Origin: Thalassospira profundimaris WP0211
GTDB taxonomy: Bacteria; Pseudomonadota; Alphaproteobacteria; Rhodospirillales; Thalassospiraceae
Direction: 5' to 3'
DNA: 64,000 nucleotides
NCBI RefSeq assembly: GCF_000300275.1
Contig: NZ_AMRN01000001.1
Location: 806,001 to 870,000, forward strand
Shown: piece after piece, positions 8,518-16,747 of the stretch
How the letters are laid out: every line of letters begins with the position of its first letter
How positions within the stretch are numbered: position 1 is the stretch's first letter
Made by a program: the position numbers and the translations under genes
The notes under the pieces: generated by a model
What the model was told of the DNA's origin: nothing
What the model saw: the letters and a program-made list of their open reading frames with translations, nothing else
Databases searched by the model: none

Positions 8518-9927
8518 TTAGGCCGGTTTGTCACGCCGGATGTTGAGCTTTTTCATTTTCTCGTTAAGCGTCCGGCGCGGGATGTCGAGTTCTTCCATCA
8601 CCGATTTGACATTGCCGTCATGGCGATCAAGCGCATCGCGAATGATGCGTTCTTCAAACTCGCGGACCTGATCGGCAAGGGCGAGATCGCCGCTATGTGT
8701 GCTGGTCGGTTCGAACCCGCCCTTGAACAGCCGTTTGAACCGTTCCTCAGGACTTCCAACCAAAAGAACATAACGTTCGGCCATGTTTTTAAGTTCGCGG
8801 ACATTGCCCGGCCACTCATGGGCCCTGAGTTGCGCGATCAATGCCGGGGACAGGCGCTCATACGGGCGTTCGAACCGCTCGGCCGCCCGTTCGGCAAAGA
8901 TATCAAACAGAAGCGCGACGTCATCCTGGCGTTCGCGCAACGGGGCGATGGACAGTTCAAACGTGTTGATGCGAAACAGCAAATCTTCACGGAAATTGCG
9001 TTCGGCAACCGCGGCGACCAGATCTTCGTTGGTGGCACAGATCAGGCGGAAATCGACCTTCACCGGCGCGTTCGACCCCAGACGCACCACTTCGCGCTGT
9101 TCAATTACGCGCAGCAATTTGGCCTGAAGGGCAAGCGGCATGCTTGATATTTCATCGAGAAACAGCGTGCCGCCAATCGCATGTTCGATCCAGCCGATCC
9201 GTTGGCTTGCCGCCCCGGTAAAGGCCCCCTTTTCATGGCCAAACAGTTCGCTTTCGGCCGTGCTTTCGGGGATGGCGGCACAGTTTACCGCGACAAATTT
9301 TTCATCACGCCGGTCACTCAGATCATGGATGGCGCGCGCGACCAGTTCCTTGCCGGTGCCGGTTTCGCCGGAAATCAGAACCGGGACTTCGGTGGGTGCG
9401 ATATTGGCGATTTCATCCTTGAGGTTACGCATCGGCATCGAATTGCCGATCAGGCGGGATTCAAGGCTGCCGCGGCTTGCGATCTGTCGCCGAAGGTTGC
9501 GGTTTTCAAGAACAAGGCGGCGCTTTTCAATGGCGCGTTCAAGGCTTTCGACAATGTCTTTGGGCTCGAACGGCTTTTCGACGAAATCATAGGCGCCACT
9601 TTTCATCGCCTCGACCGCCATCGGCACATCGCCGTGGCCTGTCATCAGGATGATCGGGATGTCCGGGTCGGCGGCCAGAACAGATCGGGTAAAGGTAATG
9701 CCATCAAGCTTGGGCATTTTGACATCGGTCAGGATGACGCCGGCAAATTCGGGGCTGATATCATGCAGGGCCTGACGGGCATCTTCATAGACCGTGACGT
9801 CAAAGTCGGAAAGTTCAAGCCACTGGGCAAGCGAGACACGCATCGCCTCGTCATCATCGACAATGATAATGTGCGGTGTGATCTGAATTTCTGCGTCACT
9901 GTGTGGCACTTGCTTGGTGGTCGTCAC
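8518..9927 (-). CDS. dctD: Sigma-54-dependent response regulator, DctD type
   Basis: A 469-residue NtrC-family regulator. Order of domains: receiver (about 18-130) with phospho-acceptor Asp68 in LTDVKMP; AAA+ sigma-54 interaction domain (about 155-385) with Walker A GETGTGKE (187-194) and the sigma-54 contact loop GAFTGA (234-239); C-terminal Fis-type helix-turn-helix (DGNVKSVMEELDIPRRTL). Phosphorylated by the sensor encoded just upstream, it should remodel RNA polymerase at sigma-54 promoters. The ATG overlaps the sensor's stop by four bases (ATGA). The name follows DctB/DctD similarity; here the neighbouring target is a TAXI-type rather than a DctPQM transporter, so the inducer may not be a C4-dicarboxylate. 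Confidence 0.9.
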   Translation of the reverse strand: MTTTKQVPHSDAEIQITPHIIIVDDDEAMRVSLAQWLELSDFDVTVYEDARQALHDISPEFAGVILTDVKMPKLDGITFTRSVLAADPDIPIILMTGHGDVPMAVEAMKSGAYDFVEKPFEPKDIVESLERAIEKRRLVLENRNLRRQIASRGSLESRLIGNSMPMRNLKDEIANIAPTEVPVLISGETGTGKELVARAIHDLSDRRDEKFVAVNCAAIPESTAESELFGHEKGAFTGAASQRIGWIEHAIGGTLFLDEISSMPLALQAKLLRVIEQREVVRLGSNAPVKVDFRLICATNEDLVAAVAERNFREDLLFRINTFELSIAPLRERQDDVALLFDIFAERAAERFERPYERLSPALIAQLRAHEWPGNVRELKNMAERYVLLVGSPEERFKRLFKGGFEPTSTHSGDLALADQVREFEERIIRDALDRHDGNVKSVMEELDIPRRTLNEKMKKLNIRRDKPA

Positions 9928-11693
9928 GGTGTTTTACCCTTGAGTAACGGCAGGCGGACTTCGAAACAGGCCCCGGCCGTTTCGGTGTTATAGGCTTTTA
10001 TGCTGCCCCCGAAGTCCCGCACAATGCCATAAGTTACCGAAAGTCCCAATCCCACGCCTTGTCCCGGATCCTTGGTGGTAAAGAACGGATCAAACAAAAG
10101 CGACAGGGTTTCTTCATTCATGCCAGGCCCGGTATCGGTAATCTGCATGATGACGTCGGTTTTGGTGCTCGTAAGGTCAATGCGGATGCGTTTGACCGAA
10201 CTGTCGGCCATGGCATCCAGTGCGTTGCGGATGATGTTCACGCAAATCTGTTCAATGCGCACAAGATCGGCCTGGATCACCAGTGGCGTATCGGGCTCAT
10301 TGCGCTCAAGCGTGCATTCTTCCTGCTGCAATTGCGGGCTTAGAAGTTGCAGGGTGTTATCAAGGGCGACCTTAAGGTCGACCGGCTCCAGCACGCCGGT
10401 GGATTTACGCGAAAACGTCTTGAGCTGGCCTGTGATCGCGCCCATGCGTTCGGTGAGTGCGGAGATCTGGTTGATGTTCTGATCAAGCTTTTCGGTTTTG
10501 CCGCGTTCCAGCATCAGTTTGGCACTGGCGCAGAATGTCCGAATGGCTGTGATCGGCTGGTTGATTTCATGGGCGATGGCAGCCGACATTTGACCAAGGG
10601 CGGCAAGCTTTCCGGCCTGCACCAATTCGTTTTGGGTGCCGCGCAGTTCTTCTTCGGTTTTGCGACGGACAGCGATTTCTTCTTCTAGGCGGATATTCAG
10701 TGCCTGAATGCGGGCAAACTCGCGCGCTTCGCGTTGGGAGGCGAGCTTGAGTTCGCGTTCGCGCAAAAACAGGATGATCAGAATGATCAGTCCGGCACCA
10801 CTGACGGCAATGAACAGGGCGGCGGCCTGACGGTTGGAAACATAATCCATCGATGTCAGGTAATAGAGCCGCCATTTGCTGTCCTGCATGTGTTTGTCAT
10901 CAAACAGGAAACGTTCGGAATTGATGGTTACAATGCCGGTACCCTTGGCCAGTTGCTGGCCGATATCAAGGGATGCCAGTTCCTTGCCGGGATATTGTTG
11001 ATGGCGGACAATCCGGCCGCGCACCTCGGGCGAGAGTTCCGAAAGCGTGCGGTATTTCCAGTCGCCGCGACTGGTCATGGTAATCACACCGTCTTCATCG
11101 GCGACAAAGACGGTTTCCCCACCTCCCTGCCAGTTGCTTTCGACCTCATCGAGTTCGATCTTCACCACCGCAACGCCGATGATTTCATCGTCACCGCGGA
11201 TCGGATTGGAAATAAACAGGCCGGCCCGCCCGGTGGTCACCCCGATGCCAAAGAAAAATCCCTCGCCGCCGGTAATCGACTGACTGAAATAGGGGCGAAA
11301 TCCGTAATCCTCGCCAACAAAGCTGTCAGGGGTGTTCCAGTTGCTTGCCGCGACCGTCATGCCGGTTTTGTCCATGACATAAAGGGCGGCCGCGCCGGAT
11401 CGTTGTTTGACCCGTTCAAGATACATATCCGCAGTGCGGGGATTTCCGGTGCCGGTGATGGCGGCGATCACTTCGTGATGGCGGGCAACGACATAGGGCA
11501 GATAGCGATATTGATCGACGGCCGCGCGCAGCGAACTGTCATACAGTGCCAGGCGCGCCTGTGCGGTGCGATGCAATTCATTGATCGTCAGATTGCCGGT
11601 CGAACTGACAACAAGCCAGACAACAAGTGTCGAAATCAAAACCCCGGCAGCGGTCAGGCTGGCACGGCTGAACTTGCTTAACCAATAGAAAAT
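9924..11693 (-). CDS. dctB: Membrane sensor histidine kinase, DctB type
   Basis: A sensor kinase with an N-terminal membrane segment, a periplasmic double-Cache-like domain (about residues 45-300), a second membrane helix (FIAVSGAGLIILIILFL), a coiled linker, the H-box AIAHEINQPITAIRTF, and a full ATPase domain (NALDAM, DTGPGM, GVGLGLS). It phosphorylates the adjacent DctD-type regulator. The first conventional start (TTG at 11639) leaves only about eleven hydrophobic residues, too few for the first helix, and has no good ribosome site. In frame at 11693 an ATT codon sits five bases after GGGAGG and adds 18 residues, which restore a basic N-terminus and a full helix. I therefore place the start there; length 589 residues. 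No ATG, GTG or TTG lies in the extension before a TGA. Confidence 0.85.
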   Translation of the reverse strand: MFYWLSKFSRASLTAAGVLISTLVVWLVVSSTGNLTINELHRTAQARLALYDSSLRAAVDQYRYLPYVVARHHEVIAAITGTGNPRTADMYLERVKQRSGAAALYVMDKTGMTVAASNWNTPDSFVGEDYGFRPYFSQSITGGEGFFFGIGVTTGRAGLFISNPIRGDDEIIGVAVVKIELDEVESNWQGGGETVFVADEDGVITMTSRGDWKYRTLSELSPEVRGRIVRHQQYPGKELASLDIGQQLAKGTGIVTINSERFLFDDKHMQDSKWRLYYLTSMDYVSNRQAAALFIAVSGAGLIILIILFLRERELKLASQREAREFARIQALNIRLEEEIAVRRKTEEELRGTQNELVQAGKLAALGQMSAAIAHEINQPITAIRTFCASAKLMLERGKTEKLDQNINQISALTERMGAITGQLKTFSRKSTGVLEPVDLKVALDNTLQLLSPQLQQEECTLERNEPDTPLVIQADLVRIEQICVNIIRNALDAMADSSVKRIRIDLTSTKTDVIMQITDTGPGMNEETLSLLFDPFFTTKDPGQGVGLGLSVTYGIVRDFGGSIKAYNTETAGACFEVRLPLLKGKTP

Positions 11694-11728
11694 CGCGACC
11701 TCCCGTCGGGTCAGGGATCAATTTGGTT

Positions 11729-11746
11729 TGTCCCGCGTTCGGGACA
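11729..11746. promoter_or_regulatory. Inverted repeat upstream of dctB
   Basis: TGTCCCG and CGGGACA, 7-bp arms around CGTT, lie in the divergent region between dctB and chvI, about 36 bases before the proposed dctB start. It could be an operator or a leader hairpin of dctB. No protein can be assigned. The rest of the divergent region (to 11954) is AT-rich and must contain the promoters of both genes, but I see no unambiguous -35/-10 pair. Confidence 0.4.
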
Positions 11747-11954
11747 GGTGGGCATTTTACCCTGATGCGATGATTGTTATTTGCCGCAGTGGCGCAAAGT
11801 CAACAAATACAGCGATGTGACAGATTGCACTGCGACTGTATTCGACAAGCCTTAATTATGCCGCAAGTGGTTATTTTTTCGCCACATTGGAATGTAAATT
11901 GTATAGTCACCACACGAATGAGTGAAATGTATCTGTCCAGTAGATGAGGTCCAG

Positions 11955-12671
11955 GTGAGTAAGATCGCACTTGTTGATGACGACCGTAATATCCTGACGT
12001 CGGTTTCGATGGCGTTGGAAGAAGAAGGATATGAGGTCCTGACATATTCTGATGGCTCGGAGGCACTTCATGCCATCACGAAGGAAGAGCCTGATCTTGC
12101 GGTGCTTGATATCAAGATGCCCCGTATGGACGGACTGGAACTTCTGACCCATTTGCGCAAGAAAACCGAAATGCCGGTGATCTTCCTGACGTCCAAGGAT
12201 GACGAGGTTGATGAACTGACCGGCCTGCGGATGGGTGCCGATGATTACATCAAGAAACCGTTTTCCCAGCGTTTGCTGATTGAACGTATTCGCACCCTTC
12301 TGCGTCGCGCGGAAATCATGCGTGCGGGTGGTGTTCGCCCGAACGGGTCGGATGATGTTCTGCAACGCGGTGATCTGGTGCTTGATCCGTCGCGCCACAT
12401 GTGCAGCTGGAAAGGTCAGCACGTTAATCTGACCGTGACCGAGTTCCTGTTGATCCAGGCACTGGCCAAACATCCGGGGCATGTGAAAAACCGTGACCAA
12501 CTGATTGATGCGGCGTACGGCGAACATATCTATGTCGATGACCGCACGATCGACAGCCACATCAAACGCCTGCGCAAGAAATTCCGCGAGACCGACAAGG
12601 AATTCAAGGAAATCGAAACCCTCTATGGCGTCGGTTACCGGTACCGCGACACGGCCACTGTGGCAGGTTGA
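11955..12671 (+). CDS. chvI: Response regulator ChvI
   Basis: An OmpR-class response regulator. The receiver domain (1-120) has the acidic cluster DDD (residues 8-10) and phospho-acceptor Asp52 in [11 protein letters not shown]. The C-terminal winged helix (about 140-235) ends with the usual GVGYRY. The receiver sequence ([20 protein letters not shown]) is characteristic of ChvI, the alphaproteobacterial partner of ChvG that responds to acid and envelope signals. I chose the GTG at 11955 because it follows GAGGT at a good distance and gives the family's N-terminus; an ATG at 11922 in frame would add eleven atypical residues. Length 238. chvG follows after 86 bases. Confidence 0.93.
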   Translation: MSKIALVDDDRNILTSVSMALEEEGYEVLTYSDGSEALHAITKEEPDLAVLDIKMPRMDGLELLTHLRKKTEMPVIFLTSKDDEVDELTGLRMGADDYIKKPFSQRLLIERIRTLLRRAEIMRAGGVRPNGSDDVLQRGDLVLDPSRHMCSWKGQHVNLTVTEFLLIQALAKHPGHVKNRDQLIDAAYGEHIYVDDRTIDSHIKRLRKKFRETDKEFKEIETLYGVGYRYRDTATVAG

Positions 12672-12684
12672 TCAGGATTTTTGA

Positions 12685-12720
12685 CGCGCCGGAGCTTTGT
12701 GCTTCGGCGCGCACTCTTTT
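12685..12720 (+). terminator. Hairpin between chvI and chvG, possible attenuator
   Basis: An 11-bp stem with one G-U pair (12685-12695 with 12701-12711) and a TTTGT loop, followed by a weak T-rich stretch. A second hairpin, GGCCCG/CGGGCC (12724-12740), comes next. The two together could reduce read-through into chvG, making the sensor less abundant than the regulator. The U-tract is imperfect, so full termination is not certain. Confidence 0.45.
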
Positions 12721-12757
12721 GCAGGCCCGCTTCCCGGGCCGGTTATTGCAGGTTTGA

Positions 12758-14407
12758 ATGAGCGATCTTGGGACTGGTGATCACGACCAGCACACAGGTC
12801 CGTCCGAACCCCGGACGACACGGATAGAGGAACGCCACGGGCTGTTTTCGCCTTTGACCTGGCGGATTCTGGCCGTGAACGCGCTGGCACTTTTTGTGCT
12901 GGTGGCGGGTATTTTGTATCTGGGCCGCTATAAGCAGGAACTTATTCATTCCGAACTGGAAGCCATGGCGGTGCAAGCCGAAATGTATGCCGCCGCCCTG
13001 TCGACGTCGGCGGTGAGTTCCAGCGATGACGCAACCAACCGGGTGAAAATCGAAGTGGCGCGCGAAATGGTGCGCCGTCTTGTCGGGATTACCGGCGCAC
13101 GCACCCGGCTTTTTGCCACCAATGGCAGTCTTCTGGCTGATAGTCGCAGCATCCAGTCACTTGGTGCGGGCACCATTCAGGCCGAACAGCTTCCACCACC
13201 CGGCGAAGAAGATGCCTTTGCCGATATCATGCGCAAACTGACCGATGGCATCCTGACATTGTTTGAGGGTGAACAACCCTTGCCGCTTTATGTCGATCCG
13301 CCGGTTGCCAGTGCGGCCGATTACCCCGAAGTGCGTGCAGCCCTTGCGGGTTATTCGCGCGGGGTGGTCCGTGTTGATAGCGAAGGACGCCGGGTTTTGT
13401 CGGTATCGGTGCCGGTTGCACGGTTCAAGCAGGTTCTGGCATCGGTGATGATGACCAAAAGCGGCGAATCGATTGAAAACGCCCTGCATGCGGTGCGCCT
13501 TGATATCCTGAAAATCTTTGTCTTTGCCTTTGGCATTACGGTGTTGTTGTCGATCTATCTGGCAGGCGTGATCACGCGACCGCTGAACCGGTTGGCACGT
13601 GCGGCCGAACGGGTCCGGCGCAGCAAAAACCGCCAGTTTGCCATTCCCGATCTGTCGGATCGCCGTGATGAAATCGGCGATTTGTCGACCACACTGCGCG
13701 ATATGACCGAAACGCTTTGGGATCGCATGGATGCGATTGAACGTTTCGCCGCCGATGTCGCGCACGAGATTAAAAACCCGCTGACGTCATTGCGGTCTGC
13801 GGTGGAAACCGCCACGCGCCTTAAGGATCCGGAACGCCAGCGCCGCCTGATGGAAATCATCGCCGAGGATGTCCAGCGTCTTGATCGCCTGATCAGTGAT
13901 ATTTCCGACTATTCGCGGATGGATGCCGAATTGTCGCGCGCCGAGAGCGAGGAAGTCGATCTTGATGTGCTGCTTTATACGCTAGGCGAACTTTATAACG
14001 CCGATGCAGAGGGCCCGCGGGTCAAGGTTTCGGTGCCTGAAAACCTCAATGTCCCGGCACTTGAAAGCCGCCTGACACAGGTGTTCAGGAACCTGATTTC
14101 GAATGCGATTACCTTTACCCCCGAGGGCGGTGAAGTGCGCGTGCGGGCATGGCGCGATAAAAACTGGGCCGTGATCACGGTCGAGGATGATGGCCCGGGC
14201 ATCCCGCCGGGCAAGGAAGAGGCGATCTTCAACCGGTTCTATACCGAACGTCCGGCGACCGAGAAATTCGGGCAGCATTCGGGCTTGGGGCTTTCGATTT
14301 CCAAGCGAATCATTGCCGCCCATAATGGCGAGCTCAGTGCACAGAATCGCGTGGTTCGTGACGAGGTCAAGGGCGCTGTCTTTACCATTCGCCTGCCGCT
14401 CGACTAA
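12758..14407 (+). CDS. chvG: Sensor histidine kinase ChvG
   Basis: A 549-residue membrane sensor kinase, orthologous in layout to rhizobial ChvG/ExoS. First membrane helix about 35-55, a periplasmic domain of roughly 200 residues, a second helix near 250-268, then HAMP, the H-box ADVAHEIKNPLTSL with phospho-acceptor His336, and the ATPase domain with NAITFTPEGG, DDGPGIP and GLGLSIS. It controls ChvI phosphorylation. In rhizobia this pair governs envelope, exopolysaccharide and motility genes and is linked to hprK and pckA, both of which occur in this window. Same direction as chvI, with intervening hairpins. Confidence 0.93.
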   Translation: MSDLGTGDHDQHTGPSEPRTTRIEERHGLFSPLTWRILAVNALALFVLVAGILYLGRYKQELIHSELEAMAVQAEMYAAALSTSAVSSSDDATNRVKIEVAREMVRRLVGITGARTRLFATNGSLLADSRSIQSLGAGTIQAEQLPPPGEEDAFADIMRKLTDGILTLFEGEQPLPLYVDPPVASAADYPEVRAALAGYSRGVVRVDSEGRRVLSVSVPVARFKQVLASVMMTKSGESIENALHAVRLDILKIFVFAFGITVLLSIYLAGVITRPLNRLARAAERVRRSKNRQFAIPDLSDRRDEIGDLSTTLRDMTETLWDRMDAIERFAADVAHEIKNPLTSLRSAVETATRLKDPERQRRLMEIIAEDVQRLDRLISDISDYSRMDAELSRAESEEVDLDVLLYTLGELYNADAEGPRVKVSVPENLNVPALESRLTQVFRNLISNAITFTPEGGEVRVRAWRDKNWAVITVEDDGPGIPPGKEEAIFNRFYTERPATEKFGQHSGLGLSISKRIIAAHNGELSAQNRVVRDEVKGAVFTIRLPLD

Positions 14408-14516
14408 GATTTTTCAGCGCAGAAAGTGCGAAATGCCTATGCGGGAGGTTAAGTGGATCACGCCCCGGGCTTTTGGGGTTTGACAAGCCAACCTCTGCCA
14501 AGCATCGTTTTGCATT

Positions 14517-14957
14517 ATGTCCCAGCTTCACGCAAATTGTGTCCGGATCGGCGCCCATGCGGTGCTGTTGCGCGGACCATCCGGATCTGGAAAATCCGGT
14601 CTTTCGCTGCGTCTGATCGATGCGGGCGGCTTTCTTGTTTCCGATGATCGAACCGACCTTGTGGCGCGCGATGGGCGCCTGATCGCCAGCGCACCTGATC
14701 AGATTGCCGGATTGTGCGAAGTCCGCGGCATCGGTGTTGTGCGCGGTTTGCCGCAAAAAACCGAAGGCGATGTGCGGGTTCTGATTGATCTGGTCACCGA
14801 TCCAGCCACGGTTGAACGCATGCCCGAACCCGATTTCGAAGAGATTTGTGGCATTGCGATCCCGCGTTGGACATTATGTGCATCCGATCTGGCCATCGAG
14901 GCAAAGATTGGAGTAGCTTTGGCGCTCGCGACGGGTGGAATGACACTTGAACCGTAA
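14517..14957 (+). CDS. hprK: HPr kinase/phosphorylase, short alphaproteobacterial form
   Basis: A 146-residue protein, about half the length of Firmicutes HPrK, as is usual in alphaproteobacteria where only the C-terminal catalytic domain exists. Walker A GPSGSGKS is at residues 20-27, with SDDRTDL and EVRGIGVV as the further family motifs. It phosphorylates the regulatory serine of HPr and removes it again. The genes for its substrate HPr and for EIIA and enzyme I follow in the same direction. Its stop lies 11 bases inside rapZ. The ATG at 14517 has little Shine-Dalgarno support. Confidence 0.93.
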   Translation: MSQLHANCVRIGAHAVLLRGPSGSGKSGLSLRLIDAGGFLVSDDRTDLVARDGRLIASAPDQIAGLCEVRGIGVVRGLPQKTEGDVRVLIDLVTDPATVERMPEPDFEEICGIAIPRWTLCASDLAIEAKIGVALALATGGMTLEP

Positions 14958-15906
14958 TCCACAGGACCCAGACTTGCAGAAAACTTCGGCAAATTCTTCG
15001 GACAGCCAGAATAAGGCCCTGGGGGCGTTTGATGGCAAAAGCGGACTGGTTCTTGTGACCGGGGTATCCGGTGCCGGGCGCACGACGACCCTTAAGATTC
15101 TTGAAGATTTCGGCTTTGATGCGGTCGATAACCTGCCGCTGCGCATGCTATCCGCCCTGGTGCCGGGGGATTGCCGCCCGGAACAGCCGATTGCCATCGG
15201 CCTTGATATCCGGACCCGTGATTTCGGCGTTGATCAGTTTGTCGAGATTGTCGGTCGCCTGCGCAAACAGACGGGCATGGATCCGTTGATGATCTATGTC
15301 GATGCCGACACGACGGTCCTGCAGCGCCGATTTACCGAAACCAGACGTCCGCATCCACTCAGCCATGATCGGCCTCTGGTCGACGCGATCGAGCACGAAA
15401 AACGCCTGATGGCGCCGATTGCAGCGACCGCGGATATGCGCATTGACACATCGCGCCTGAAATCGGCCGAGCTTCGCAAGATCCTGCAAGACCAGTTCGA
15501 CATCGGCGAAAATGAAGGCCTTGCGATCTTTGTGCGCAGCTTTTCGTTCCGTCAGGGTGTTCCGGCAGAAGCCGATCTTGTTTTTGACGTTCGCTTTCTG
15601 CGCAACCCGCATTATGATCCCGAGCTTCGCCTGATGACCGGGATGAATGCGGCTGTTGGGCAATACATAGAAGAAGACCCGGATTTCGCCGGGTTTATCG
15701 ACCGCCTGAAGGCAATGCTGGAGCCGATTTTGCCGCGCTATGCGCAGGAAGGTAAAAGCTATCTGACCATTGCGGTCGGGTGCACAGGTGGTCAACATCG
15801 TTCGGTTTATATCGCGCGGTTACTCAATGACTGGATTGCCGATCTGGGATATGACACACATCTCAGCCATCGGGACAAACCGGACGAGCCGACCTCGGGG
15901 GAGTGA
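14947..15906 (+). CDS. rapZ: RNase adapter protein RapZ (P-loop NTPase)
   Basis: A 319-residue member of the RapZ/YvcJ family. Walker A GVSGAGRT is at residues 39-46, followed by DFGFDAVDNLPL, and the C-terminal half has the family motif GCTGGQHRSVY. In Escherichia coli it guides RNase E to the GlmZ RNA and so tunes glucosamine-6-phosphate synthesis; in alphaproteobacteria its role is less clear. The start is a TTG overlapping the end of hprK by 11 bases; a TTG at 14974 is also possible, and no ATG is available before the P-loop. Tight linkage to hprK and PTS genes is conserved in proteobacteria. Confidence 0.93.
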   Translation: MNRNPQDPDLQKTSANSSDSQNKALGAFDGKSGLVLVTGVSGAGRTTTLKILEDFGFDAVDNLPLRMLSALVPGDCRPEQPIAIGLDIRTRDFGVDQFVEIVGRLRKQTGMDPLMIYVDADTTVLQRRFTETRRPHPLSHDRPLVDAIEHEKRLMAPIAATADMRIDTSRLKSAELRKILQDQFDIGENEGLAIFVRSFSFRQGVPAEADLVFDVRFLRNPHYDPELRLMTGMNAAVGQYIEEDPDFAGFIDRLKAMLEPILPRYAQEGKSYLTIAVGCTGGQHRSVYIARLLNDWIADLGYDTHLSHRDKPDEPTSGE

Positions 15907-15923
15907 AAAATGGAGAAAACTGC

Positions 15924-16328
15924 ATGATCGGGATGGTGCTGGTCACCCACGGCGATCTCGCGAAAGAGTTCGTATCTGCCTTGCAGCATGTTGTTGGCGA
16001 ACAGGAAAATGTCGAAGCGGTCTGTATCGGACCGGATGACGACATGGAACAACGCCGCGCAGATATTCTTGCCAGTGTCGAAAAGGTCGACAGCGGCAAA
16101 GGTGTTGTCCTTCTGACCGACATGTTTGGCGGGACCCCGTCCAATTTGGCGATTTCCATTATGGAACAGGCAAATGTCGAAGTCATCGCAGGGGTTAATT
16201 TACCTTTGCTGATTAAACTCGCATCTGTTCGCATCGACGGGACCTTGGCCGAAACGGTCAATGCGGCCCAGGATGCGGGGCGTAAATACATCAACGTTGC
16301 GTCGCGTTTGCTGAGCGGCGAGGAATAA
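15924..16328 (+). CDS. PTS EIIA component, mannose family
   Basis: A 134-residue EIIA-Man domain protein. The phosphorylated histidine is His10 in GMVLVTHGDLA, and LLTDMFGGTPSN is the second family signature. It accepts phosphate from HPr. No EIIB, EIIC or EIID gene is in the window, so it is probably a regulatory phosphate acceptor, as in other alphaproteobacterial hprK-linked PTS clusters. I start at the ATG at 15924, which has GGAGAA seven bases upstream; a GTG at 15903 overlaps rapZ but adds atypical residues. Confidence 0.92.
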   Translation: MIGMVLVTHGDLAKEFVSALQHVVGEQENVEAVCIGPDDDMEQRRADILASVEKVDSGKGVVLLTDMFGGTPSNLAISIMEQANVEVIAGVNLPLLIKLASVRIDGTLAETVNAAQDAGRKYINVASRLLSGEE

Positions 16329-16392
16329 GTCAGCCACAAAAAGAACAGGGCCGGATGCGCGGGGACAGTGCATCAGGCTTGCGGGGACATAC

Positions 16393-16668
16393 ATGGCGCA
16401 GAAGGAAAAACGCACTTTAACAATCAGCAACCAGCGCGGATTGCACGCGCGGGCGGCGGCAAAATTTGTTAAACTGGCAGGTGAATTTCAATCGAGCATC
16501 ATGGTGCGCAACCGTGGCACCGAAGTGTCGGGTGTGTCGATCATGGGGTTGATGATGCTGGCCGCATCGATCGGCACCGAGATCGAGGTCGAGGCCACCG
16601 GCCCGGACGCCAAACAGGCGATTGATGCGCTTAACGAACTGGTCGATGCCAAGTTCGACGAAGAATAG
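16393..16668 (+). CDS. Phosphocarrier protein HPr
   Basis: A 91-residue HPr. The active histidine is His18 in NQRGLHARAAAKF, phosphorylated by enzyme I. Ser49 in VSGVSIMGLMMLAAS corresponds to the regulatory Ser46 targeted by HPr kinase, whose gene lies upstream. It relays phosphate from enzyme I to the EIIA encoded just before it. The gene order EIIA-HPr-EI makes a self-contained phosphorelay without a sugar permease. Confidence 0.95.
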   Translation: MAQKEKRTLTISNQRGLHARAAAKFVKLAGEFQSSIMVRNRGTEVSGVSIMGLMMLAASIGTEIEVEATGPDAKQAIDALNELVDAKFDEE

Positions 16669-16747
16669 GATCCCGCGGATCACGATGTGAGGCCGCGGGC
16701 GTCTGAGTTTCGGGAAACAACAAGAACGAGTTGGTAGCAGACAAGGC

